From the NCBI GenBank assembly GCA_023435725.1, contig JAEYRD010000112.1:107486-171485 (forward strand): a stretch of DNA of 64,000 nt. The letters run 5' to 3'. Under the pieces are notes generated by a model. It ran no database searches, was not told where the DNA came from, and was given only the letters and a program-made list of their open reading frames with translations. The position numbers and the translations under genes are program-made. Position 1 is the stretch's first letter, and every line of letters begins with the position of its first letter. The stretch is from Pseudomonadota bacterium (GTDB lineage: Bacteria > Pseudomonadota > Alphaproteobacteria > Rhizobiales > Xanthobacteraceae). This document shows, piece by piece, positions 36,925-44,923 of this stretch.

Positions 36925-38097
36925 CTAGTTTTCCGCTGCGATTGTCGCCCAGCAGGTGATGGCGCTGCACACCGTGCTCCAGCGGCCGAAACCCTTGTAG
37001 ATCTGGGCGGCGACCTGCTCCTGCTGCTTCAGCGTGCCCTCGGCCTTGATCTGCGGGTCGGAGACATTGCGGATCGCGAGCCAACGCGGCGCGTTGGCGC
37101 CCATCTCCTGAGCGATAAGGCCGAGGATCGCGTCGCCCATCTCGGAGACATCGCCGAGCCCCTGGAGATGGAAATGATTGTCGGAGGTGTCGAAGCCGAA
37201 GAAGTCCGTGGTCACCACGGAGGATGGCAGGCCGCTCGGCTTCACCACGAAGATCTTCGGCGCTCTCGTATTGTCCTTGGGCAATTGCCCTGCATTGGCC
37301 TTGAACAGCGTCTTGGCCTGCGTGAACTTCTTCGTCACCGCGGGCCTGCTGGAGAAGTGTTGCTGCGCGAAAGGCTGCTTCTTGAATTTCGACAGGCAGT
37401 CGAAGCGCACGATCGGGCTGACGACGACGTCGCCGACCTCGAACGTCTTACCGATCCCGCCGGCCGTGCCCGTTGTAATGACGAGCGTCGGCTGCACCTC
37501 GGTGATGATCTGGCGCCAGACGTCGATATTCGGCAGCTGCGGGCCGTCCTGCGACATGTGCGAATCGGACTTGAAGACCACGACCTTCTTTTTGCCGATC
37601 GTCGTGGTCCAGTAGGCGCCGAGCCGCTTCAGCTCCTTGGCGGGACAGCCATTGCGCATCTTCTTGGAGATGGCAGTGTAATTATGCGTGTAGGGGACGT
37701 AGTCGTTGCGCGAGTCCTTGCCCGGCGTCAGTACGCGGCTGAGCGCGTGGCCTTCGTCGACGGTCCAGGTCACGACCAGCACGTCGGCGCGCGGCAGCGC
37801 GCCCTTGCCGTTGCCCTTCGGCTTCGGCCCGGTCTGCGGCGCGAGCCCCTTCGGCCAGGGAATGTCGGTGAAGCGCGACAGCCCAGTTGCGGTCGAGAAG
37901 GCCATGAATTCGCGGCCCTCGGCGGATTCGGAATCGAAGTCGATGATCTCGCGCTGAAAATCTTCCGGCGTGACCTTTACGGTCTTCTTTGCTGCAGCAT
38001 CCGCGATGCGCTTCACCGCAAAGGTCTCGCGCGGCGGCGGTGTAGTGATCGGATCGAAACCAAGATTTCTCTGAACCCATTTGCGGTCGGCAAGCAT
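36925..38097 (-). CDS. nucleoside phosphorylase (PNP/MTAN superfamily)-like protein
   Basis: The 390-residue protein has an unusual N-terminal extension of about 100 residues (charged, Lys-rich, with a Pro/Gly/Lys linker near 86-100). A phosphorylase-like fold follows: VLVVTWTVDEGHAL (106-119), ITTGTAGGIG (207-216), EVGDVVVSPI (220-229) and AIRNVSD (341-347). The last matches the catalytic Asp motif of PNP/MTAN enzymes, while the usual MEG motif reads SEMGDA. It would be predicted to cleave an N-glycosidic bond of a nucleoside or nucleotide. ATG 38097 has a good ribosome-binding site (ggcggaga); a TTG at 38127 is the alternative. It is upstream of the S8 peptidase gene and divergent from the S53 gene. 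Confidence 0.78.
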   Translation of the reverse strand: MLADRKWVQRNLGFDPITTPPPRETFAVKRIADAAAKKTVKVTPEDFQREIIDFDSESAEGREFMAFSTATGLSRFTDIPWPKGLAPQTGPKPKGNGKGALPRADVLVVTWTVDEGHALSRVLTPGKDSRNDYVPYTHNYTAISKKMRNGCPAKELKRLGAYWTTTIGKKKVVVFKSDSHMSQDGPQLPNIDVWRQIITEVQPTLVITTGTAGGIGKTFEVGDVVVSPIVRFDCLSKFKKQPFAQQHFSSRPAVTKKFTQAKTLFKANAGQLPKDNTRAPKIFVVKPSGLPSSVVTTDFFGFDTSDNHFHLQGLGDVSEMGDAILGLIAQEMGANAPRWLAIRNVSDPQIKAEGTLKQQEQVAAQIYKGFGRWSTVCSAITCWATIAAEN

Positions 38098-38115
38098 CGC
38101 GTGATCTCCGCCAAT

Positions 38116-38147
38116 TGATTTTGACAAACGCCTGATTTTGACAAACG
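38116..38147. promoter_or_regulatory. two 15-bp direct repeats in the divergent phosphorylase/S53 promoter region
   Basis: tgattttgacaaacg occurs at 38116-38130 and again at 38133-38147, a 17-bp period. They lie 19 bp upstream of the phosphorylase-like start and about 240 bp from the S53 peptidase start. Tandem identical half-sites there could bind a regulator. The ttgaca in each repeat also reads as a rightward -35 box. Confidence 0.5.
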
Positions 38148-38383
38148 TCCTTCATTGGTCGGCCAAGTGAGCCGACGGTTGCAATCTTAGATCGAATTCG
38201 TGCGTACCGAATGGTCGGGTCTGTTGACCGATTCTATGGCGATCTGGACCGGATCAGGATTGCCCTGCGGAACAAGGATCGTTCTGAAAAAACTTCGCTC
38301 AATATCTGAACCAATTCGCGGTTGAGACTACACCTATAGTTGAGGTGCGGCAATCTGCCTTCCAGTCACAAACGGAGGAAGTC

Positions 38384-40036
38384 ATGACAAGCTCGACCAA
38401 GCGCGTCGCGTTGGCGAACAGCGCGCGGAAACTGCCGAAGGGGGCCAAGCTCGTCGGCGCGGCGGATCCCAAGCAGGAGATGGAGATTAGCGTTCGCCTT
38501 CGCGCCAAGCGCGCACAGCCCGCCGACGATGAGCAAGTAATGGCGCTCGGCGCACAACCGCCGCGTGAGCGGCAATATCTCTCTCGTGCAGAGTTCGCCG
38601 AGCATATGGGCGCCGACCCCGCCGACGTCGCCAGGATCGACGACTTCGCGCATCATCACGATCTCAACGTCAAGAGCGTGCATCTGGCGTCCCGCACGGT
38701 GAAGCTGACCGGAACGGTGAAGGCGATGAGCGCGGCTTTCGGCGTCAAGCTCGACAAGGTCAGGCATGAAGGCGCGACCTATCGCATGCGCAAGGGCAGC
38801 GTGCAGATCCCGACTGATCTGGCTGACATTGTCGTCGGTGTGCATGGCCTGGACAACCGGCCGGTGGCGGAGCCCCACTTCCGGCGTCAGCCAGTCAAGA
38901 AGGGCGCGACCGCGCGCGCCGCGCAGGGCGGCAGCTTCTCGGTCGAGCAGATCGCCCAGCTCTATAACTTCCCGGGCGGCGAGACCGGCGCCGGGCAGTG
39001 CATCGCCATCATCGAACTCAACGACATCGACCAGAAGGGCCACCCGACGGGTGCCGGCTACAAGACGTCCGATCTGCGCACCTTCTTCAAGAGGGCGGGT
39101 ATCCCGATGCCGCAGATTGCGCCGGCGAGTGTCGACGGCGGCGCCAACAAGCCCGGCCATTCCGACGCCGATGGCGAGGTCGTGCTCGATATCGAGGTGG
39201 CCGGCGCGATCGCGCCCGGCGCCAGGATCGTGGTCTATTTTGCACCGAACACCACCAACGGTTTCATCGACGCTGTGAAAGCCGCCGTCCACGACAGCGC
39301 GCGAAAGCCGTCGGTGATCTCGATCAGTTGGGGCGGGCCGGAGGATCCGGAGAGCTCGCAGCAATTCGTCGATGGCCTGAATGAGGCAATCCGCGACGCC
39401 GCTGCAATGGGCGTCACCGTCTGCGTCGCCTCCGGCGATAACGGCTCGGCCGACATGGCCCAGGGCTGGGACGGCAAGCCGCATGCTGACTTCCCGGCGT
39501 CGAGCCCGTTTGCGCTCGCCTGCGGCGGCACCAATCTGAAGGCGTCGAACGGCCACATCAACGAAGTGGTCTGGAACGGCGGGCCGCAGGACGGCGCCGG
39601 CGGTGGCGGTGTCAGCGTCATGTTCGCGAAGCCGAAATACCAGGCCAGCGCCCACGTACCGAAATCGCCGGCGCACCGCAGCGGCCGCGGCGTACCTGAC
39701 GTGGCTGGCGACGCCGATCCCGCGACCGGCTACCAGATCTTCCTCAACGGCGTTACGACCACGATCGGCGGCACCAGTGCGGTGGCGCCCCTGATGGCCG
39801 GGTTGATCGCCCGCATCAACGAGGCCACGACCAAGAAGTTCGGTAAGACCGTCGGCTTTATCAACCCGCTGATCTACGCCTCGCCCGGGCAAGGTGTGTT
39901 CCGCGACATTACGGTCGGCAACAACGACATCACCGGCGACCTGCACGGCATGTACAAGGCCGGCCCCGGCTGGGACGCCTGCTCCGGCCTCGGCGTTCCC
40001 GACGGCGCGGCGTTGCAGAATCTGCTGGCGGTGTGA
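38384..40036 (+). CDS. S53 family peptidase (sedolisin/kumamolisin-like)
   Basis: The 550-residue protein has a prodomain at about 30-160 (RQYLSRAEFAEHMGADPADV; VKLTGTVKAMSAAFGVKL, as in pro-kumamolisin). The catalytic domain has Glu265 and Asp269 (GEVVLDIEVAG), Asp352 (ASGDNGS) and Ser465 (GGTSAVAPL). A C-terminal calcium-site region is FRDITVGNN with GPGWDACSGLG. Sedolisins are acid-active endopeptidases. No signal peptide precedes the prodomain, and export is uncertain. An aacggagg ribosome-binding site sets ATG 38384. It is divergent from the phosphorylase/S8 operon. Confidence 0.94.
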   Translation: MTSSTKRVALANSARKLPKGAKLVGAADPKQEMEISVRLRAKRAQPADDEQVMALGAQPPRERQYLSRAEFAEHMGADPADVARIDDFAHHHDLNVKSVHLASRTVKLTGTVKAMSAAFGVKLDKVRHEGATYRMRKGSVQIPTDLADIVVGVHGLDNRPVAEPHFRRQPVKKGATARAAQGGSFSVEQIAQLYNFPGGETGAGQCIAIIELNDIDQKGHPTGAGYKTSDLRTFFKRAGIPMPQIAPASVDGGANKPGHSDADGEVVLDIEVAGAIAPGARIVVYFAPNTTNGFIDAVKAAVHDSARKPSVISISWGGPEDPESSQQFVDGLNEAIRDAAAMGVTVCVASGDNGSADMAQGWDGKPHADFPASSPFALACGGTNLKASNGHINEVVWNGGPQDGAGGGGVSVMFAKPKYQASAHVPKSPAHRSGRGVPDVAGDADPATGYQIFLNGVTTTIGGTSAVAPLMAGLIARINEATTKKFGKTVGFINPLIYASPGQGVFRDITVGNNDITGDLHGMYKAGPGWDACSGLGVPDGAALQNLLAV

Positions 40037-40043
40037 GGCCCAG

Positions 40044-40079
40044 CTCTCGCCTCTCTCCTTGCGCGGGGAGAGGCGAGAG
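40044..40079 (+). terminator. hairpin after the S53 gene (family C repeat)
   Basis: ctctcgcctctctcc (40044-40058) pairs with ggggagaggcgagag (40065-40079) with one imperfect position and a 6-nt loop, starting 7 nt after the S53 stop. It is related to the family C hairpins and probably ends the transcript. Confidence 0.6.
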
Positions 40080-40330
40080 GAAGTGTTCGGTGCGTTTTTC
40101 CTTCGATGCGCGGACCATGCCGCCGGTCGAGGTCCCGTCGCTAGGCTATCGCGGACTAGCGTTGGGTTCTTCGCAGTTTGACCCGTAGCGGAAACAGATG
40201 AGACGACCTCGACAGCAACTGGCGGAAGGCTCTAATTTTGCCAACTCGACATCTCGATGTTCGCCTGTCGGTATTGCCGAGCCTCGATACACTGCTGAAC
40301 TCCAACGAGCCAATACGGTTGCCTGATTTG

Positions 40331-41110
40331 TCAGTCTAGCAATCTCGCAGCCCTCTTGCGCAGCGAGCGCTTCTCTGCAGCGGCCTCGCTCACGCTTAGA
40401 CGTTGACCCTTCATGGCTTTTTGATCGGCCTTGCTCAAAGAGAGCTCATAGCTCTTTAACAGCCAGTAAGCGGCGAACGTCCAGATGCCCAAGCCTTCTA
40501 CGATAAGTACGAGCCAATGATTGATCCCAAGACTGAAAGTGAGCGCAACTGCCGCGATCGGCGCCAGAAGCATCGCAGCCGCGAGCAGAAAATAGCGGCT
40601 TCTGAACCAATTCCGTTTTGATTCTTCCAGTTCTACTAAGGTTTCGTCGATACAAGCCCAAGCGACATAGGCCATGCAAACGAACAGGGTGACGGCAGCG
40701 AAACCGTGCACGAAGTGGAAAGTGTCACTTCCGCAGTTCTTACAATACTCAGGCATCCTCATTGGGAAGAGTGCAACCGCTACCGCACTCAGACCGGCGA
40801 TGTTCAGTACGATGTTTTCAGTTCTTGAAAACCCCTTGTACAAATAGAGAAAGCATCCAACAGCGAAAAGGGTACCAACGAACCATCCTCGCATCGGAAA
40901 TTGGCGCAGTTCAGACGTTATCGGCTCGAACGCAAAGTAGTAGGCGCTCATAGAGCCTTGAGCCGGGATGTGTTCGACGAAGTAGCCCCAGCCCACCAGC
41001 ACGAGGGGCAGGGCGAACGCGAGCAGACCCAATCCAATCCGAAGCGAAATGTAGGTAGCGTACATGCGCTCCTGGAGGTCAATTGGTCTCAGAAACCTAA
41101 TTAGCTGCAT
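40331..41110 (-). CDS. six-helix membrane protein of unknown function
   Basis: The 259-residue protein has six predicted membrane helices: about residues 21-42, 68-86, 92-112, 122-144, 163-184 and 190-210. It ends in a basic cytoplasmic tail (SEAAAEKRSLRKRAARLLD). A CKNC pair with a nearby CM sits in a loop. I recognise no family. A strong ribosome-binding site (ggaggag) fixes ATG 41110. Its base composition is visibly less GC-rich and its codon choice less biased than its neighbours', which suggests transfer. The flanking gaps are also AT-richer. Confidence 0.75.
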   Translation of the reverse strand: MQLIRFLRPIDLQERMYATYISLRIGLGLLAFALPLVLVGWGYFVEHIPAQGSMSAYYFAFEPITSELRQFPMRGWFVGTLFAVGCFLYLYKGFSRTENIVLNIAGLSAVAVALFPMRMPEYCKNCGSDTFHFVHGFAAVTLFVCMAYVAWACIDETLVELEESKRNWFRSRYFLLAAAMLLAPIAAVALTFSLGINHWLVLIVEGLGIWTFAAYWLLKSYELSLSKADQKAMKGQRLSVSEAAAEKRSLRKRAARLLD

Positions 41111-41420
41111 AGGCTCCTCCATCGCGCACAAGAAATTACCATGCCGCGAATGTCGCGGCAATACTGCGTAAGGTTGCGGTGGCTCCGCCGATCCACAAGC
41201 GCTGGGTCATCAAGAAATGACCGCTTCTGGAGCCCATAAAGGCGGTTTCGTATTATCCACGATCGCTCTGCTCACGGGGGCAAGCGGACATCGCGCGGGA
41301 GAATTCCCCGCAAGCCAATTAGGAGTGAGCCTCGCGAAGAGTGCCCCTTATCCGTCTCGCCGCTGTGCGACCTCTCCCACAACCCGCGAGGGGGAGAGGG
41401 TTGCGCACCGCCTGTCTCCG
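41111..41420. other. intergenic region between the membrane protein and nikR
   Basis: It is 310 bp. It holds the promoter side of the leftward membrane gene and a family C hairpin at 41366-41401 (cctctccc ... gggagagg) just beyond the nikR stop. I see no credible gene. Confidence 0.45.
41366..41401. repeat. dispersed repeat, family C, short copy
   Basis: cgacctctcccacaacccgc followed by gagggggagaggg forms one imperfect hairpin. It lies downstream of nikR, where it may end that transcript. Confidence 0.55.
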
Positions 41421-41867
41421 CTACTCGTGCCGGTGGCCGTGCTTCCGCGCCTTCGCCGGCTTCCCCTCGCCCGTCGGGATCATCACCACGCGGCCGTAGC
41501 GCACGCCGCGTTCGGCGATGATGTGGTCGGCGAAATGCCTGACTTCGGCGGCGTCGCCGCGCAGCGCCGTCATCTCCATGCAATTGTCATCGTCGAGATG
41601 GACATGCAGGGTCGCCAGCGCGAGGTCGTGATGGCCGTGGAATTCCTGCACAAGTCGCTTGGAGAGATCGCGCGCGGCGTGGTCGTAGACATAGACGAGG
41701 CCGGCGACGCAGGAGCCGGTCTGCGCGGTGTCTTCCGTGCTCTGTTGCAGGCCGGCGCGGGCGAGGTCGCGGATGATCTCGGAGCGGTTCTGATAGCCGC
41801 GCGCTTCGGCCGCAGCATCAATCTCCGCCAGCAGATCGTCCTCGATCGTGATCGTAATTCGCTGCAT
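41421..41867 (-). CDS. nikR: nickel-responsive regulator NikR
   Basis: The 148-residue protein has a ribbon-helix-helix DNA-binding domain (MQRITITIEDDLLAEIDAAA, RSEIIRDLARAGL) and a C-terminal ACT-like nickel domain. The ligand set is visible: a His in QEFHGHHDL, both His of TLHVHLD, and Cys in DNCMEM. The tail is His-rich (KHGHRHE). NikR represses nickel uptake when nickel is plentiful. No nickel transporter is in this window, so its target lies elsewhere. It sits 190 bp downstream of copA in the same direction, with a repeat between them. Confidence 0.93.
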   Translation of the reverse strand: MQRITITIEDDLLAEIDAAAEARGYQNRSEIIRDLARAGLQQSTEDTAQTGSCVAGLVYVYDHAARDLSKRLVQEFHGHHDLALATLHVHLDDDNCMEMTALRGDAAEVRHFADHIIAERGVRYGRVVMIPTGEGKPAKARKHGHRHE

Positions 41868-41896
41868 GAAATGCTCCTGTGCGCCGGCCGGTCCCT

Positions 41897-42052
41897 CTCA
41901 CCTCGACCCGCTTGCGGGGAGAGGTCGGAATTCCAGCGTAGCTTGGATTCCGGGTGAAGGGGACTCTCCGCGCACGCAACTTCTACCGCCGTTGTGGAAG
42001 CAGTCCCTTACCCCAACCCTCTCCCCGTAAGAACGGGGCGAGGGAGCGCACC
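41897..42052. repeat. dispersed repeat, family C, long copy
   Basis: It has the same mosaic as 28731-28870: ctcgacccgcttgcggggag, ggaattccagcg/ggattccggg, gggactctccgcgc, then ccctctccccgtaagaacgg. It occupies the copA-nikR gap. Confidence 0.75.
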
Positions 42053-42059
42053 TATGTCC

Positions 42060-44522
42060 TCAGAGCCGCGTCGCGCGAAGCCGCAGCGCATTTCCGACCA
42101 CGCTGACCGAGGACAGCGCCATCGCGGCCGCGGCGATGATCGGTGATAGCAGCAGGCCGAATGCCGGATAGAGGATGCCGGCCGCGATCGGAATGCCTGC
42201 GGCATTGTAGATGAAGGCGAAGAACAGGTTCTGCCGGATGTTGCTCATGGTCGCCTGCGACAGCTTTCGCGCACGGACGATGCCGGTGAGGTCGCCCTTC
42301 AGCAGCGTGACGCCGGCGCTCTCCATCGCCACATCCGTGCCGGTGCCCATGGCGATGCCGACCTCGGCTGCCGCCAGTGCGGGCGCGTCGTTAACGCCGT
42401 CGCCGGCCATGGCGACGCTGCGGCCGGCTTTCTGCAGCTTTGTCACCACCGCGCTCTTCTGATCCGGCAGCACCTCGGCCTCGACGTCGGCGATGCCAAG
42501 CTTGCGCGCCACCGCCTCCGCCGTGGTGCGGTTGTCGCCGGTCAGCATGATGACCTTGATGCCTTCGGCCGCGAGCGCCTTCAGTGCCTCCGGGGTCGAG
42601 GCCTTGACCGGATCGGCGATCGCGAACAAGCCGGACAGCTTGTTGTCGACGGCCATGTTGATCACGGTCGCGCCGTCCTGACGCAGGCGTTCGGCCTCGG
42701 CGTCGAGCGCCGTCGTGTCGATGCCGATCGACCGAAGATATTTTGCGTTTCCGAGCGCGATGCTCCTGCCGTCGACTTGGCCTGTCGCACCCCTGCCGGT
42801 GGGCGAGTCGAAATGCTCGACCTGCCCAAGTGCAAGTTGCTTCTCCTTGGCCGCGCGCACGATCGCATCGGCCAAAGGATGCTCGCTGGCGCGCTCGACG
42901 CTGGCCGCCATCCGCAGGACGTCATCTTCGGCAAAGCCGGCGGCCGGGACGATCGCGACCACCTTGGGCTTGCCCTCGGTCAGCGTGCCGGTCTTGTCGA
43001 CCACGAGCGTGTCGATCTTCTCCATCCGCTCCAGCGCCTCGGCGTTCTTGATCAGCACACCCGCCTGCGCGCCGCGGCCGACGCCGACCATGATAGACAT
43101 CGGGGTCGCGAGCCCGAGGGCGCAGGGGCAGGCAATGATCAGCACACTGACGGCAGCAACCAGTCCGAAGGCCAGTCGCGGCTCCGGCCCGAACCAAGCC
43201 CAGGCGGCGAATGCGACGATGGCGACGGCGATGACCATCGGCACGAACCAGCCCGCGACCTGGTCGGCCAGGCGCTGGATCGGCGCGCGCGAGCGCTGCG
43301 CGTCCGCGACCATCTGCACGATCTGCGACAGCAGTGTCTCGCGGCCGACCTTGTCGGCGCGCATGATGAAGCTGCCGGACTGGTTGAGCGTGCCCGCGAT
43401 GACCTTTGCACCTGGCTCCTTGGTGACCGGCATTGATTCGCCTGTCACGAGCGATTCGTCGAGCGAGGAACGGCCCTCGAGAATGATGCCGTCGACGGGC
43501 ACTTTCTCGCCGGGGCGGACGCGCAAGGAATCGCCGGCATGGAGCGTATCGATCTCGACCTCGTGCTCGTTGCCGTCGGCATCGACGCGTCGCGCGGTCT
43601 TCGGCGCGAGCTGCAGCAGCGCCTTGATCGCGCCCGAGGTCGCATCGCGGGCGCGCAGCTCGAGCACCTGGCCGAGCAGCACCAGCACGGTGATGACCGC
43701 CGCGGCCTCGAAATAGACGGCAACGGCGCCTTCGTGACCGCGGAAAGTCGCAGGGAAGACCTGCGGCGCGATGGTGCCGAGGACGCTGTAGACATAGGCA
43801 ACGCCGGTCCCCATCGCGATCAGCGTGAACATGTTGAGATTGCGCGTCACCAGCGACTGCCAGCCGCGGACGAAGAACGGCCAGCCGGCCCACAGCACCA
43901 CGGGCGTGGCGAAGACGAGCTGGATCCAGTTCGACAGCGTCGGATCGATCCAGTTGTGTGGCCCGACGAGATGGCCGCCCATCTCCAGCACCACGGCCGG
44001 CAGCGCCAGCGCGCCGCCGATCCAGAACCGCCGCGTCATGTCGGCGAGTTCGGGATTAGGTCCCGTCTCCAGGCTAGCCACTTCCGGCTCCAGCGCCATG
44101 CCGCAGATCGGGCAGTTTCCCGGACCGACCTGGCGGATCTCCGGATGCATCGGGCAGGTGTAGATCGTACCCGCGGGCATCTCGGGCTCGGGCGCCTTGT
44201 CCTTGGCGAGATATTTGGCGGGATCGGCGGCGAATTTGGTGCGGCAGCCGGCCGAGCAGAAATGAAAGGTCTCGCCGTGATGGTCGAAGCGGTGTTTTGA
44301 GGTCGCGGGATCGACCGTCATGCCGCAGACGGGATCAAGGATCTTCGTCGCGGCTGCGCCATGGTCATGGCCGTGATGATGCGCATGGCCGGCATCATCG
44401 CCGTGTCCGCCGCAGCAGGACGAGGCCGCGGGGTTGGGCGTGGGCGGGGCGGCGTGGGCGGAACAGCCGCAACCGGAATGAGCCTTCGCGTCGTGATCGT
44501 GCCTGTGTTCTGCGTCGTTCAT
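42060..44522 (-). CDS. copA: copper-transporting P1B-type ATPase
   Basis: The 820-residue ATPase starts with a His/Cys-rich tail (about 1-60). A YHS-type domain (DPVCGMTVDPATSKHRFDHH) and a heavy-metal-binding domain (YTCPMHPEIRQVGPGNCPIC) follow, in place of the common HMA domain. The P-type core shows TGES, the intramembrane CPC motif (IIACPCALGLATP), phosphorylation motif DKTGTLTEG, SEHPLADAI and GDGVNDAPAL. CPC-type pumps export Cu(I). Two ATGs are close; 44522 has ggag at the best spacing, 44528 is the alternative. It is divergent from csoR across a palindrome at 44546-44564. Confidence 0.95.
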   Translation of the reverse strand: MNDAEHRHDHDAKAHSGCGCSAHAAPPTPNPAASSCCGGHGDDAGHAHHHGHDHGAAATKILDPVCGMTVDPATSKHRFDHHGETFHFCSAGCRTKFAADPAKYLAKDKAPEPEMPAGTIYTCPMHPEIRQVGPGNCPICGMALEPEVASLETGPNPELADMTRRFWIGGALALPAVVLEMGGHLVGPHNWIDPTLSNWIQLVFATPVVLWAGWPFFVRGWQSLVTRNLNMFTLIAMGTGVAYVYSVLGTIAPQVFPATFRGHEGAVAVYFEAAAVITVLVLLGQVLELRARDATSGAIKALLQLAPKTARRVDADGNEHEVEIDTLHAGDSLRVRPGEKVPVDGIILEGRSSLDESLVTGESMPVTKEPGAKVIAGTLNQSGSFIMRADKVGRETLLSQIVQMVADAQRSRAPIQRLADQVAGWFVPMVIAVAIVAFAAWAWFGPEPRLAFGLVAAVSVLIIACPCALGLATPMSIMVGVGRGAQAGVLIKNAEALERMEKIDTLVVDKTGTLTEGKPKVVAIVPAAGFAEDDVLRMAASVERASEHPLADAIVRAAKEKQLALGQVEHFDSPTGRGATGQVDGRSIALGNAKYLRSIGIDTTALDAEAERLRQDGATVINMAVDNKLSGLFAIADPVKASTPEALKALAAEGIKVIMLTGDNRTTAEAVARKLGIADVEAEVLPDQKSAVVTKLQKAGRSVAMAGDGVNDAPALAAAEVGIAMGTGTDVAMESAGVTLLKGDLTGIVRARKLSQATMSNIRQNLFFAFIYNAAGIPIAAGILYPAFGLLLSPIIAAAAMALSSVSVVGNALRLRATRL

Positions 44523-44545
44523 TTCCATGCTCCGGTCTTGCAACC

Positions 44546-44564
44546 TATACCCGGTATGGGTATA
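44546..44564. promoter_or_regulatory. CsoR-type operator between copA and csoR
   Basis: tatacccggtatgggtata is a perfect 7-bp inverted repeat (tataccc/gggtata) around ggtat. It lies 24 bp from copA and 9 bp from csoR, so one bound repressor could control both. CsoR/RcnR-family operators have this ATACCC...GGGTAT form. Confidence 0.8.
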
Positions 44565-44572
44565 TAGACCGC

Positions 44573-44848
44573 ATGCGCAAGGACATCAAGGCATCCGTCG
44601 GAAAACGTCTCGGCCGGATCGAGGGGCAGGTTCGGGGCCTCTCGAAAATGGTCGAGGAAGACCGTTACTGCATCGACATCGTGACGCAGATCTCGGCGGT
44701 GCGCGCCGCGCTCCGCCGGGTCGAGGAGGAGGTTTTGAAGGATCACGTCGCCCATTGCGTCGAGCATGCGATCGCAAGCGGCGACAAGGCTGATCAGCGC
44801 GAGAAGATTGCGGAGCTCATGGCAGTGATCGGGCGGGCGGAGCGGTAG
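44573..44848 (+). CDS. csoR: CsoR/FrmR-family metal-sensing repressor
   Basis: The 91-residue all-helical repressor shows the CsoR pattern: GRIEGQVRGLSKMVEEDRYC with the first Cys, and DHVAHCVEHAI with the His-x3-Cys pair. Together these give the Cys-His-Cys copper site of CsoR, rather than the Cys-His or His-rich sites of FrmR or RcnR. Binding of Cu(I) releases DNA. ATG 44573 lies 9 bp from the operator palindrome, so the protein probably represses itself and copA. The longer upstream frame is antisense to copA and is rejected. Confidence 0.92.
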   Translation: MRKDIKASVGKRLGRIEGQVRGLSKMVEEDRYCIDIVTQISAVRAALRRVEEEVLKDHVAHCVEHAIASGDKADQREKIAELMAVIGRAER

Positions 44849-44923
44849 GTTTTTACTTCCGTCATTGCTTCGTCGCTACGCCCGCAATGATGGTTGTCAA
44901 GGCGAGCTCGCGCCACACCTGGG

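Noticed and set aside
40037..40330. Small gene in the gap after the S53 peptidase
   Set aside because: No frame with a ribosome-binding site or plausible composition; the gap holds a hairpin and AT-richer unassigned sequence.
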